Assembly: GCF_963259705.1 (NCBI RefSeq)
Contig: NC_081844.1
Coordinates: 10,153,715 to 10,217,714 of the forward strand
Source of the DNA: Myotis daubentonii
Lineage: Eukaryota > Chordata > Mammalia > Chiroptera > Vespertilionidae
Length of the DNA stretch: 64,000 bases
Reading direction: 5' to 3'
Positions within the stretch are counted from its first letter, which is position 1, and each line of letters starts with the position of its first letter. Position numbers and translations under genes: made by a program. The notes under the pieces were generated by a model. It saw only the letters and a program-made list of their open reading frames with translations. It did not search any database and was not told the origin of the DNA. Positions 36,246 to 50,344 of the stretch are shown here, piece after piece.

Positions 36246-37772
36246 CTTTTTCAGTCAAAAAACCCCATGGCAACTCAGGATCAAGGGTAAACATAAACAG
36301 TATTCTCCTCATTTCAAATCATTACACACAAGGCCTGAGCTCTATATACAGGAATTCTTGAAGTTTGAAATCACATTTTAGTGAAAACGCCTCTTAAAAT
36401 GCCGGAGTTGTTTATATTTTCAGAATTCTCGTCATTTCAGAGCTTTCGACCTGTAATCTCTGTTTTAGAACTCGGCTTTAAATGTAGTTAGATTCTATTT
36501 ACTTGTGTTTCATCTGTTTGTTACCCGTTAATGTTCATTTCATTAAAGATAATTGTGTATTTTAAGAGTTTTAACATATTTTGACACTTTCCTTAGAAGT
36601 ATATACTAGAACCTTCAGGATATAAACAGTTTCAGTCAAAAAACGCCAGGGCAACTCAGGATCAAGGGTAAACATAAACAGTATTCTCCTCATTTCAAAT
36701 CATTATACAGAAGTTCTGAGCTCTATAAACAGGAATTCTTAAAGTTTGAAATCACATTTTAGTGAAAACACCACTTAATATGCCGGAGTTGTTAATATTT
36801 TCAGAATTCTCGTCATTTCAGAGTTTTCGACCTGTAAGCTCTGTTTTTGTACTCGGCTTTAAATGTAGTTAGATTCTATTTACTTGTGTTTCCACTGTTG
36901 GTTACACGTTCATATTCATTTCGTGGAAAGAAAATTGTGTATTTTAAGAGTTTTAACAAATTTTGACAGTTTCTTTAGAACTATATACTAGAACCTTCAG
37001 GATATAAACTGTTTCAGTCAAAAAACGCCACAGTAACTCAGGATCAAGTGTAAACATAAACAGTATTCTCCTCATTTCAAATCATTATACAGAAGTTCTG
37101 AGCTCTATATACAGGAATTCTTAAAGTTTGAAATCACATTTTAGTGAAAACGGCACTTAAAATGCCGGAGTTTTTAATATTATCAGAATTCACGTCATTT
37201 CAGAGCTTTCTACCTGTAATCTCTGTTTTTGTACTCGGCTTTAAATGTAGTTAGATTCTATTTACTTGTGTTTCCACTGTTTGTTACAAGTTCATGTTCA
37301 TTTCGTGGAATGATAATTGTGTATTTTAAGAGTTTTAACACATTTTGACACTTTCCTTAGAAGTATATACTAGAACGTTCAGGATATAAACTGTTTCAGT
37401 CAAAAAACGCCATGGCAACTCAGGATCAACTGTAAACATAAACAGTATTCTCCTCATTTGAAATCATTATACAAAAGTTCTGAGCTCTATAAACAGGAAT
37501 TCTTAAAGTTTGAATTCACATTTTATTGAAAACGCCACTTAAAATGCCGGAGTTGTTAATATTTTCAGAATTCTCATCATTTCATAGCTTTCGACCTGTA
37601 ATCTCGGTTTTTTAACTCGGCTTTAAAAGTAGTTAGACTCTATTTACTTGTTTTTCCACTGTTGGTTACACGTTCATATTCATTTCCTGGAAAGAAAATT
37701 GTGTATTTTAAGAGTTTTAACACATTTTGACACTTTCCTTAGATGTATATACTAAATCCTTCAAGATATAAA
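36246..37772 (+). repeat. 4-monomer higher-order repeat, copy 1
   Basis: The first of three 4-monomer units, followed at 1,527 and 1,526 bp by copies at 37773 and 39299. Each carries in order a TTAAAGATAATTG variant, CCTGTAAGCT, AAAACGGCACTTAA (37151 here) and AGATGTATATACTAAATCC. The start is set at the ...ACTTTTTCAGTCAA mark. Confidence 0.85.
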
Positions 37773-39298
37773 CTTTTTCAGTCAAGAAACCCCATGGCAA
37801 CTCAGGATCACGGGTAAACATAAACAGTATTCTCCTCATTTCAAATCATTATACACAAGGCCTGAGCTCTATAAACAGGAATTCTTAAAGTTTGAAATCA
37901 CATTTTAGTGAAAACACCACTTAATATGCCGGAGTTGTTAATATTTTCAGAATTCTCGTCATTTCAAAGCTTTCGACCTGTAATCTCTGTTTTTGTACTC
38001 GGCTTTAAATGTAGTTAGATTCTATTTCCTTGTGTTTCATCTGTTTGTTACCCGTTCATGTTCATTTTGTTAAAGATAATTGTGTATTTTAAGAGTTTTA
38101 ACACATTTTGACACTTTCCTTAGAAGTATATACTAGAACCTTCAGGATATAAACAGTTTCACTCAAAAAACGCCACGGCAACTCAGGATCAAGTGTAAAC
38201 ATAAACAGTATTCTCCTCATTTCAAATCATTATACACAAGTTCTGAGCTCTATGAACAGGAATTCTTAAAGTTTGAAATCACATTTTAGTGAAAACGCCA
38301 CTTAAAATGCCGGAGTTTTTAATATTATCAGAATTCTCGTCATTTCAGAGTTTTCGACCTGTAAGCTTTGTTTTTGTACTCGGCTTTAAATGTAGTTAGA
38401 TTCTATTTACTTGTGTTTCCACTGTTGGTTACACGTTCATATTCATTTCGTGGAAAGAAAATTGTGTATTTTAAGAGTTTTAACAAATTTTGACAGTTTC
38501 TTTAGAACTATATACTAGAACCTTCAGGATATAAACTGTTTCAGTCAAAAAACGCCACAGTAACTCAGGATCAAGTGTAAACATAAACAGTATTCTCCTC
38601 ATTTCAAATCATATACAGAAGTTCTGAGCTCTATATACAGGAATTCTTAAAGTTTGAAATCACATTTTAGTGAAAACGGCACTTAAAATGCCGGAGTTTT
38701 TAATATTATCAGAATTCACGTCATTTCAGAGCTTTCTACCTGTAATCTCTGTTTTTGTACTCGGCTTTAAATGTAGTTAGATTCTATTTACTTGTGTTTC
38801 CACTGTTTGTTACAAGTTCATGTTCATTTCGTGGAATGATAATTGTGTATTTTAAGAGTTTTAACACATTTTGACACTTTCCTTAGAAGTATATACTAGA
38901 ACCTTCAGGATATAAACTGTTTCAGTCAAAAAACGCCATGGCAACTCAGGATCAACTGTAAACATAAACAGTATTCTCCTCATTTGAAATCATTATGCAA
39001 AAGTTCTGAGCTCTATAAACAGGAATTCTTAAAGTTTGAATTCACATTTTATTGAAAACGCCACTTAAAATGCCGGAGTTGTTAATATTTTCAGAATTCT
39101 CATCATTTCATAGCTTTCGACCTGTAATCTCGGTTTTTGAACTCGGCTTTAAAAGTAGTTAGACTCTATTTACTTGTTTTTCCACTGTTGGTTACACGTT
39201 CATATTCATTTCCTGGAAAGAAAATTGTGTATTTTAAGAGTTTTAACACATTTTGACACTTTCCTTAGATGTATATACTAAATCCTTCAAGATATAAA
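37773..39298 (+). repeat. 4-monomer higher-order repeat, copy 2
   Basis: 1,526-bp unit with CGGCAC at 38677. It has a 3-bp deletion (AAATCATATACAGAAG) near 38610 compared with its neighbours. Confidence 0.85.
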
Positions 39299-40824
39299 CT
39301 TTTTCAGTCAAGAAACCCCACGGCAACTCAGGATCAAGGGTAAACATAAACAGTATTCTCCTCATTTCAAATCATTATACACAAGGCCTGAGCTCTATAA
39401 ACAGGAATTCTTAAAGTTTGAAAACACATTTTAGTGAAAACGCCTCTTAAAATGCCGGAGTTGTTAATATTTTCAGAATTCTCGTCATTTCAGAGCTTTC
39501 GACCTGTAATCTCTGTTTTAGAACTCGGCTTTAAATGTAGTTATATTCTATTTACTTGTGTTTCATCTGTTTGTTACCCGTTCATGTTCATTTCGTTAAA
39601 GATAATTGTGTATTTTAAGAGTTTTAACACATTTTGACACTTTCCTTAGAAGTATATACTAGAACCTTCAGGATATAAACTGTTTCAGTCAAAAAACGCC
39701 ACGGCAACTCAGGATCAAGTGTAAACATAAACAGTATTCTCCTCATTTCAAATCATTATACACAAGTTCTGAGCTCTATGAACAGGAATTCTTAAAGTTT
39801 GAAATCACATTTTAGTGAAAACGCCACTTAAAATGCCGGAGTTTTTAATATTATCAGAATTCTCGTCATTTCAGAGCTTTCGACCTGTAAGCTCTGTTTT
39901 TGTACTCGGCTTTAAATGTAGTTAGATTCTATTTACTTGTGTTTCCACTGTTGGTTACACGTTCATATTCATTTCGTGGAAAGAAAATTGTGTATTTTAA
40001 GAGTTTTAACAAATTTTGACAGTTTCTTTAGAACTATATACTAGAACCTTCAGGATATAAACTGTTTCAGTCAAAAAACGCCACAGTAACTCAGGATCAA
40101 GTGTAAACATAAACAGTATTCTCCTCATTTCAAATCATTATACAGAAGTTCTGAGCTCTATATACAGGAATTCTTAAAGTTTGAAATCACATTTTAGTGA
40201 AAACGGCACTTAAAATGCCGGAGTTTTTAATATTATCAGAATTCACGTCATTTCAGAGCTTTCTACCTGTAATCTCTGTTTTTGTACTCGGCTTTAAATG
40301 TAGTTAGATTCTATTTACTTGTGTTTCCACTGTTTGTTACAAGTTCATGTTCATTTTGTGGAATGATAATTGTGTATTTTAAGAGTTTTAACACATTTTG
40401 ACACTTTCCTTAGAAGTATATACTAGAACGTTCAGGATATAAACTGTTTCAGTCAAAAAACGCCATGGCAACTCAGGATCAACTGTAAACATAAACAGTA
40501 TTCTCCTCATTTCAAATCATTATACAAAATTTCTGAGCTCTATAAACAGGAATTCTTAAAGTTTGAATTCACATTTTATTGAAAATGCCACTTAAAATGC
40601 CGGAGTTGTTAATATTTTCAGAATTCTCATCATTTCATAGCTTTCGACCTGTAATCTCGGTTTTTGAACTCGGCTTTAAAAGTAGTTAGATTCTATTTAC
40701 TTGTTTTCCACTGTTGGTTACACGTTCATATTCATTTCCTGGAAAGAAAATTGTGTATTTTAAGAGTTTTAACACATTTTGACACTTTCCTTCGATGTAT
40801 ATACTAAATCCTTCAAGATATAAA
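39299..40824 (+). repeat. 4-monomer higher-order repeat, copy 3
   Basis: 1,526-bp unit with CGGCAC at 40204. Its first monomer carries the AGAACTCGGCTTTAAATG variant also seen at about 36468. No gene is seen. Confidence 0.85.
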
Positions 40825-43800
40825 CTTTTTCAGTCAAGAAACACCATGGCAACTCAGGATCAAGGGTAAACATAAACAGTATTCTCCTCATTTCAAATCA
40901 TACACAAGGCCTGAGCTCTACAAACAGGAATTCTTAAAGTTTGAAAACACATTTTAGTGAAAACGCCTCTTAAATTGCCGGAGTTGTTAATATTCTCAGA
41001 ATTCTCGTCATTTCAGAGCTTTCGACCTGTAATCTCTGTTTTTGTACTCGGCTTTAAATGTAGTTATATTCTATTTACTTGTTTTTCATCTGTTTGTTAC
41101 ACGTTCATATTCATTTCGTGGAAAGATAATTGTGTATTTTAAGAATTTTTACATATTTTGACACTTTCCTTAGAAGTATATACTAGAACCTTCAGGTTAT
41201 ATACTGTTACAGTCAAAAAACGCCATGGCAACTCAGGATCAACTGTAAACATAAACAGTATTCTCCTCATTTCAAATCATTATACACAAGTTCTGATCTC
41301 TATAAACAGGAATTCTTAAAGTTTGAAATCACATTTTAGTGAAAACGCCACTTAAAATGCCGGAGTTTTTAATATTATCAGAATTCTCGTCATTTCAGAG
41401 CTTTCGACCAGTAATCTCTGTTTTTGAACTCAGCTTTAAAGGTAGTTAGATTCTATTTACTTGTGTTTCCACTGTTGGTTACACGTTCATATTCATTTCG
41501 TGGAAAGAAAATTGTTTATTTTAAGACTTTTAACAAATTTTGACAGTTTCCTTAGAAGTATATACTAGAACCTTCAGAATATAAACTGTTTCAGTCAAAA
41601 AACGCCAAGGCAACTCAGGATCAAGTGTAAACATAAACAGTATTCTCCTCATTTCAAATCATTATACACAAGTTCTAAGATCTATAACCAGGAATTCTTA
41701 AAGTTTGAAATCACATTTTAGTGAAAATGCCCCTTAAAATGCCGAGGTTGTTAATATCATCAGAATTCTCGTCATTTCAGAGCTTTCGACCTGTAATCTC
41801 TGTTTTTGAACTAAGCTTTAAATGTAGTTAGATTCTATTTACTTGTGTTTCCACTGTTGGTTACACGTTCATATTCATTTCGTGGAAAGAAAATTGTGTA
41901 TTTTAAGAGTTTTAACAAATTTTGACAGTTTCCTTAGAACTATATACTAGAACCTTCAGAATATAAACTGTTTCAGTCAAAAAACGCCACGGCAACTCAG
42001 GATCAAGTGTAAACATAAACAGTATTCTCCTCATTTCAAATCATTATACACAAGTTCTGAGCTCTATAAACAGGAATTCTTAAAGTTTGAATTCACATTT
42101 TGTTGAAAACGCTTCTAAAAATGCCAGAGTTGATAGTATTATCAAAATTCTCGTCATTTCAGAGCTTTCGACCCGTAATCTCTGTATTTGTACTCGGCTT
42201 TAAATGTATTAGATTCTATTTACTTGTGTTTCCAGTGGTTGTTACACGTTCATATTCATTTCGTGGAAAGAAAATTTTGTATTTTAAGAGTTTTAACACA
42301 TTTTGACACTTTCCTTAGAAGTATATACTAGAACCTACAGGATATAAACTTTTTTCGTCAAATAACCCCATGGCAACTCAGGATCAAGGGTAAACATAAA
42401 CAGTATTCTCCTCATTTGAAATCATTATACAAAAGTTCTGAGCTCTATAAACAGGAAATCTTAAAGTTTGAAATGACATTTTAGTGAAAACGCCACTTAA
42501 AAGGCCGGAGTTGTTAATAGTATCAGAATTGTCCTCATTACAGAGCTTTCGCCCTGTAATCTCAGTAATTGAACTCGGCATTAAATGTAGTTAGATTCTA
42601 TTTGCTTGTGTTTCATCTGTTTGTTACACGTTCATATTCATTTCGTGGAAAGAAAATTGTGTATTTTAAGAGTTTTAACACATTTTGACACTTTTCTTAG
42701 AAGTATATACTAGATCCTTCAGGATGTAAACTGCTTCAGTCAAAAAACGCCACGGCAACTCAGGATCAAGTGTAAACATAAACCGTATTCTCCTCATTTC
42801 AAATCATTATACAGAAGTCCTCAGATCTATACCCAGGAATTCTTAAAGTTTGAAATCACATTTTAGTGAAAATGCCCCTTAAAATGCCAGAGTTGTTAAT
42901 ATTTTCAGAATTCTCATCATTTCATAGCTTTCGACCTGTAATCTTGGTTTTTGAACTCGGCTTTAAATGTAATTAGATTGTATTTAATTGTGTTTCCACT
43001 GTTGGTTACACGTTCATATTCATTTCGTGGATAGAAAATTGTGTATTTTAAGAGATTTAACACATTTTGACACTTTCCTTAGATGTATATACTAAAACCT
43101 TCAAGATATAAACTTTTTCAGTCAAAAAACCCCATGGCAACTCAGGATCAAGGGTAAACATAAACAGTATTCTCCTCATTTCAAATCATTACACACAAGG
43201 CCTGAGCTCTATAAACAGGAATTCTTAAAGTTTGAAATCACATTTTAGTGAAAACGCCTCTTAAAATGCCGGAGTTGTTTATATTTTCAGAATTCTCGTC
43301 ATTTCAGAGCTTTCGACCTGTAATCTCTGTTTTAGAACTCGGCTTTAAATGTAGTTAGATTCTATTTACTTGTGTTTCATCTGTTTGTTACCCATTCATG
43401 TTCATTTCATTAAAGATAATTGTGTATTTTAAGAGTTTTAACATATTTTGACACTTTCCTTAGAAGTATATACTAGAACCTTCAGGATATAAACAGTTTC
43501 AGTCAAAAAACGCCAGGGCAACTCAGGATCAAGGGTAAACATAAACAGTATTCTCCTCATTTCAAATCATTATACAGAAGTTCTGAGCTCTATAAACAGG
43601 AATTCTTAAAGTTTGAAATCACATTTTAGTGAAAACGCCACTTAATATGCCGGAGTTGTTAATATTTTCAGAATTCTCGTCATTTCAGAGCTTTCGACCT
43701 GTAATCTCTGTTTTTGTACTCGGCTTTAAATGTAGTTAGATTCTATTTCCTTGTGTTTCATCTGTTTGTTACCCGTTCATGTTCATTTTGTTAAAGATAA

Positions 43801-46162
43801 TTGTGTATTTTAAGAGTTTTAACACATTTTAACACTTTCCTTAGAAGTATATACTAGAACCTTCAGGATATAAACTGTTTCAGTCAAAAAACGCCACGGC
43901 AACTCAGGATCAAGTGTAAACATAAACAGTATTCTCCTCATTTCAAATCATTATACACAAGTTCTGAGCTCTATATACAGGAATTCTTAAAGTTTGAAAT
44001 CACATTTTAGTGAAAACGGCACTTAAAATGCCGGAGTTTTTAATATTATCAGAATTCTCGTCATTTCAGAGCTTTCGACCTGTAATCTCTGTTTTTGTAC
44101 TCGGCTTTAAATGTAGTTAGATTCTATTTACTTGTGTTTCCACTGTTGGTTACACGTTCATATTCATTTCGTGGAAAGAAAATTGTGTATTTTAAGAGTT
44201 TTAACAAATTTTGACAGTTTCTTTAGAACTATATACTAGAACCTTCAGGATATAAACTGTTTCAGTCAAAAAACGCCACAGTAACTCAGGATCAAGTGTA
44301 AACATAAACAGTATTCTCCTCATTTCAAATCATTATACAAAAGTTCTGAGCTCTATAAACAGGAATTCTTAAAGTTTGAATTCACATTTTATTGAAAACG
44401 CCACTTAAAATGCCGGAGTTGTTAATATTTTCAGAATTCTCATCATTTCATAGCTTTCGACCTGTAATCTCTGTTTTTGTACTCGGCTTTAAATGTAGTT
44501 AGATTCTATTTACTTGTGTTTCCACTGTTGGTTACACGTTCATATTCATTTCGTGGAAAGAAAATTGTGTATATTAAGAGTTTTAACAAATTTTGACAGT
44601 TTCCTTATAACTATATACTAGAACCTTCAGAATATAAACTGTTTCAGTCAAAAAACGCCACGGCAACTCAGGATCAAGTGTAAACATAAACAGTATTCTC
44701 CTCATTTCAAATCATTATACACAAGGCCTGAGCTCTATAAACAGGAATTCTTAAAGTTTGAAATCACATTTTATTGAAAACGCTTCTAAAAATTGCAGAG
44801 TTGATAGTATTCTCAAAATTTTCGTCATTTCAGAGCTTTCGACCCGTAATCGCTGTATTTGTACTCGGCTTTAAATGTAGTTAGATTCTATTTAATTGTG
44901 TTTCCACTGTTGGTTACACGTTCATATTCATTTCGGGGAAAGATAATTGTGTATTTTAAGAGTTTAAACACATTTTGACACATTTCTTAGAAGTATATAC
45001 TAGAACCTTCAGGATATAAACTGTTTCAGTCAAAAAACGCCAGGGCAACTCAGGATCAAGTGTAAACATAGACAGTATTCTCCTCATTTCAAATCATTAT
45101 ACACAAGTTCTGAGCTCTATAAACAGGAATTCTTAAAGTTTGAAATCACATTTTTGTGAAAACGCCACCTAAAAGGCCGGAGTTGTTAATAGTATCAGAA
45201 TTGGCGTCATTTCAGAGCTTTCGACCTGTAATCTCGATAATTGAACTCGGCATTAAATGTAGTTAGATTCTATTTGCTTGTGTTTCATCTGTTTGTTACA
45301 GGTTCATATTCATTTCGTGGAAAGAAAATTGTGTATTTTAAGAGTTTTAACACATTTTGACACTTTCCTTAGAAGTATATACTAGAACCTACAGGATATA
45401 AACTTTTTTCGTCAAATAACCCCATGGCAACTCAGGATCAAGGGTAAACATAAACAGTATTCTCCTCATTTGAAATCATTATACAAAAGTTCTGAGCTCT
45501 ATAAACAGGAAATCTTAAAGATTGAAATGACATTTTAGTGAAAACGCCACTTAAAAGGCCGGAGTTGTTAATAGTATCAGAATTGTCCTCATTACAGAGC
45601 TTTCGCCCTGTAATCTCAGTAATTGAACTCGGCATTAAATGTAGTTAGATTCTATTTGCTTGTGTTTCATCTGTTTGTTACACGTTCATATTCATTTCGT
45701 GGAAAGAAAATTGTGTATTTTAAGAGTTTTAACACATTTTGACACTTTTCTTAGAAGTATATACTAGATCCTTCAGGATGTAAACTGCTTCAGTCAAAAA
45801 ACGCCACGGCAACTCAGGATCAAGTGTAAACATAAACCGTATTCTCCTCATTTCAAATCATTATACAGAAGTCCTCAGATCTATACCCAGGAATTCTTAA
45901 AGTTTGAAATCACATTTTAGTGAAAATGCCCCTTAAAATGCCAGAGTTGTTAATATTTTCAGAATTCTCATCATTTCATAGCTTTCGACCTGTAATCTCG
46001 GTTTTTGAACTCGGCTTTAAATGTAATTAGATTCTATTTAATTGTGTTTCCACTGTTGGTTACACGTTCATATTCATTTCGTGGAAAGAAAATTGTGTAT
46101 TTTAAGAGATTTAACACATTTTGACACTTTCCTTAGATGTATATACTAAAACCTTCAAGATA
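40825..46162 (+). repeat. Satellite from partial fourth 4-monomer unit to end of the 22.8-kb unit
   Basis: It begins with a partial fourth 4-monomer unit (with a 3-bp deletion near 40898), then mixed monomers. About 42290-43670 copies 35420-36800. About 42328-43112 also recurs at 45382-46162 (offset 3,054, an 8-monomer spacing). About 44017 carries another CGGCAC monomer outside the 4-monomer run. No gene is seen. Confidence 0.82.
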
Positions 46163-49100
46163 TAAACTTTTTCTGTCAAAAAACCCCATGGCAACTCAGG
46201 ATCTAGGGTAAACATAAACAGTATTCTCCTCATTTGAAATCATTATACACAAGTTCTGAGCTCTATAAACAGGAAGTCTTAAAGTTTGAAATCACATTTT
46301 AGTGAAAATGCCACTTAAAATGCAAGGGGTTGTTAATATTATCAGAATTGTGGTCATTTCAGAGCTTTGAACCTGTAATCTCGGTTTATGAACTCGGCTT
46401 TAAATGTAGTTAGATTCTATTTACTTGTGTTTCATCTGTTTCTTACACATTCATATTTATTTCGTGGAATGAAAATTGTGTATTTTAAGAGTTCTAACAC
46501 ATTTTGACAGTTTCCTTAGAAGTATATACTAGAACCTTCAGAATATAAACTGTTTCAGTCAAAAAACGCCACGGCAACTCAGGTTCAACTGTAAACATAA
46601 ACAGCATTCTCCTCATTTCAAATTATTATAACATGGCCTAAGCTCTATAGACAGGAATTCTTAAAGTTTGAAATCACATTTTAGTGAAAACGCCACTTAA
46701 AATGCCGGAGTTGTTAATAATATCAGAATTGTGGTCATTTCAGAGCTTTCGACCTGTAATCTCGGTAATTGAACTCGTCAATAAATGTAGTTAGATTCTA
46801 TTTACTTGTGTTTCATCTGTTTGTTACACGTTCATATTCATTTCGTGGAAAGGAAATTGTGTATTTTATGAGTTTTAACACATTTTAACAGTTTCCTTAG
46901 AAGTATATACTAGAACCTTCAGGATATAAACTGTTTCAGTCAAAAAACGCCATGGCAACTCAGGATCAAGGGTAAACATAAACAGTATTCTCCTCATTTC
47001 AAATCATTATACACAAGTTCTGAGCTCTATTTACAGGAATTCTTAAAGTTTGAAATCACATTTTAGTGAAAACGCCACTTAAAATGCAGGGGTTGTTAAT
47101 ATTACCAGAATTGTCGTCATTTCAGAGCTTTCGACCTGTAATCTCGGTTTTTGAACTCGGCTCTAAATGTAGTTAGATTCTATTTACTTGTGTTTCATCT
47201 GTTTGTTACACGTTCATATTCATTTCGTGGAAAGATAATTGTGTGTTTTAAGAGTTTTTACATATTTTGACACTTTCCTTAGAAGTATATACTAGAACCT
47301 TCAGGATATAAACTGTTACAGTCAAAAAACGCCAAGGCTACTCAGGATCAAGTGTAAATGTAAACAGTATTCTCCTCATTTCAAATCATTATACAGAAGT
47401 TCTGAGACTATATCCAGGAATTCTTAAAGTTTGGACTCACATTTTAGTGAAAACGCTACTAAAAATGCCGGAGTTGATGGTATTATCAATATTCTCGTCA
47501 TTTCAGAGCTTTCGACCCATAATCTCTGTATTTGTACTCAGCTTTAAATGTATTAGATTCTATTTACTTGTGTTTCCACTGTTTGTTACACATTCATATT
47601 CATTTCGTGGAAAGAAAATTTTGTATTTTAAGAGTTTTAACACATTTTGACACTTTCCTTAGAAGTATATACTAGAACCTTCAGGATATAAACTCTTTCA
47701 GTAAAAAAACGCCATGGCAACTCATGATCAACTGTAAACATAAACAGTATTCTCCTCATTTGAAATCAGTATACACAAGGCCTAAGCTCTATAGACAGGA
47801 ATTCTTAAAGTTTGAAATCACATTTTAGTGAAAACGCCACTTAAAATGCCCGAGTTGTTAATAGTATTAGAATTGTCCTCATTTCAGAGCTTTCGACCTG
47901 TTATCTCGGTTTTTGAACTCGGCTTTAAATGTATTTAGATTCTATTTACTTGTGTTTCCACTGTTGGTTACACGTTCATATTCATTTCGTGGAAAGAAAA
48001 TTGTGCATTTTAAGAGTTTTAACACATTTTGACAGTTTCCTTAGTAGTATGTACTATAACCTTCAGAATATAAACTGTTTCAGTCAAAAAACGCCACCGC
48101 AACTCAGGTTCAACTGTATACATAAACAGTATTCTCCTCATTTGAAATCATTATACACAAGGCCTAAGCTCTATAGATAGGAATTCTTAAAGTTTGAAAT
48201 CACATTTTAGTGAAAACGCCATTTAAAATGCCTGCGTTGTTAATAGTATTAGAATTGTCCTCATTTCAGAGCTTTCGACCTGTTATCTCGGTTTTTGAAC
48301 TCGGCTTTAAATGTAGTTATATTCTATTTACTTGTGTTTCAACTGTTTTTTACACGTTCATATTCATTTCGTGGAAAGATGATTGTGTATTTTAAGAGTT
48401 TTAATATATTTTGATACTTTCCTTAGAAGTATATACTAGAACCTTCAGGGTATAAACTGTTTCAGTCAAAAAATGCCACGGCAACGCAGGATCAAGTGTA
48501 AACATAAACAGTATTCCCCTCATTTCAAATCATTATACACAAGTTCTGAGCTCTATAAACAGGAATTCTTAAAGTTTGAAATCACATTTTAGTGAAAATG
48601 CCACTTAAAATGCAAGGGGTTGTTAATATTATCAGAATTGTCGTCATTTCAGAGCTTTCGTCCTGTAATCTCGGTTTTTGAACTCGGCTTTAAATGTAGT
48701 TAGATTCTATTTACTTGTGTTTCATCTGCTTGTTACACGTTCATATTCATTTCGTGGAAAGATAATTGTGTTGTTTAAGAGTTTTAATATATTTTGATAC
48801 TTTCCTTAGAAGTATATACTAGAACCTTCAGGATATAAACTGTTTCAGTCAAAAACCGCCATGGCAACTCAAAATCAAGTGTAAACATAAACAGTATTCT
48901 CCTCATTTCAAATCATTATACACAAGTTCTGAGCTCTATAAACAGGAATTCTTAAAGTTTGAAATCACATTTTAGTGAAAACGCCACTTAAAATGCCGGA
49001 GTTGTTAATAGTATCAGAATTGACGTCATTTCAGAGCTTTCGACCTGTAATCTCGGTAATTGAACTCGGCATTAAATGTAGTTAGATTCTATTTACTTGT

Positions 49101-49618
49101 GTTTCATCTGTTTGTTACACGTTCATATTCATTTCGTGGAAAGAAAATTGTGTATTTTAAGAGTTTTAACACATTCTAACAGTTTCCTTAGAAGTATATA
49201 CTAGAACCTTCAGGATATAAACTGTTACAGTCAAAAAACGCCAAGGCTACTCAGGATCACTGTAAACATAAACAGTATTCTCCTCATTTCAAATCATTAT
49301 ACAGAAGTTCTGAGTTCTATAAACAGGAATTCTTAAAGTTTGAAATCACATTTTATTGAAAACGCTTCTAAAAATGCCGGAGTTGATAGTATTATCAAAA
49401 TTCTCGTCATTTCAGAGCTCTCGACTGGTAATCTCTGTATTTGTACTCGGCTTTAAATGTATGAGATTCTATTTACTTATGTTTCCACTGTTTGTTACAC
49501 GTTCATATTCATTTCGTGGAAAGAAAATTTTGTATTTTAAGAATTTTAACACATTTTGACACTTTCCTTAGAAGTATATACTAGAACCTTCAGGATATAA
49601 ACATTTTCAGTCAAAAAA

Positions 49619-49634
49619 CCCCATGGCAACTCAG
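49619..49634. repeat. Target site duplication, left copy, L1 copy 3
   Basis: CCCCATGGCAACTCAG, as in the other two copies. Confidence 0.92.
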
Positions 49635-50289
49635 ATTTCAATCTTCTTGAATTTGGGGATACTCTGCTTGTGACCCAATATGTGGTCTATTTTTGAAGAT
49701 GTACCATGAGCACCTGAGAAGAACATATATTCCTTGGCTTTGGGGTGAAGTGTTCTGAAGATGTCTATTAAGTCCATCTGATCTAGTGAGTCATTTAGGA
49801 TTGCTGTATCTTTGCTGATTTTTTGTCTATAGGACTTATCCAGTGCTGTCAATGGTGTATTAAAGTCCCCTACTATGATTGTATTGTTGTCGATCTCTCC
49901 TTTGATATCTTCCAGGAGTTTTTTTATGAATTTGGGTGCTCCTACATTGGGTGCATATATGTTTACCAGGGTTATATCTTCTTGTTGTATTGAACCCTTA
50001 TGAAGTGGCCTTCCTTATCTCTTGTTAAGGCCTTCACTTTGAGGTCTATTTTGTCCGATATAAGTATTGCTACCCCAGCTTTCTTTTCCTTTCCATTTGC
50101 CTGAAAGATATTTTTCCAGCCTTTCACTTTAAGTCTGTGTGAGTCCCTTCTAATGAGGTGGGTTTCTTGTAGACAGCAGATGTATGGGTCATGTTTTTTT
50201 ATCCATTCAGCCACTCGATGTCTTTTGGTTGGAGCATTTAGTCCGTTTACGTTTAAAGTTATTATTGAAAGGTACTTGTTTGTAGCCAT
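49635..50289 (-). pseudogene. L1 ORF2 endonuclease fragment, copy 3
   Basis: Same frameshifted and truncated endonuclease fragment. The first frame stops at 49972 and the second (to 49635) holds GDFNTPL and SKIDHIL. The SDH motif and reverse transcriptase are missing, so it is inactive. Confidence 0.93.
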
Positions 50290-50344
50290 TTCTTTTTGTG
50301 TGTGTGGGTGGCTGTTTTCTTTCTGAGCTTTTTATTTCTTCTTT

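Larger units (their letters stand above)
23393..46162 (+). repeat. 22,770-bp composite repeat unit (50 monomers plus L1)
   Basis: The sequence starting at about 23393 returns at about 46163 with a constant offset of 22,770 bp, and the match continues to the end of the window (41230/64000). I noticed no differences in the stretches compared. Upstream of 23393 the same offset holds back to about 21750/44520, so this is a tandem HOR whose phase is arbitrary. Without the L1 and one target copy it holds about 19,081 bp, or 50 monomers. Its order is 13-monomer-derived block, L1, eight monomers, part of the 8-monomer block, three 4-monomer repeats, then mixed monomers. Confidence 0.92.
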
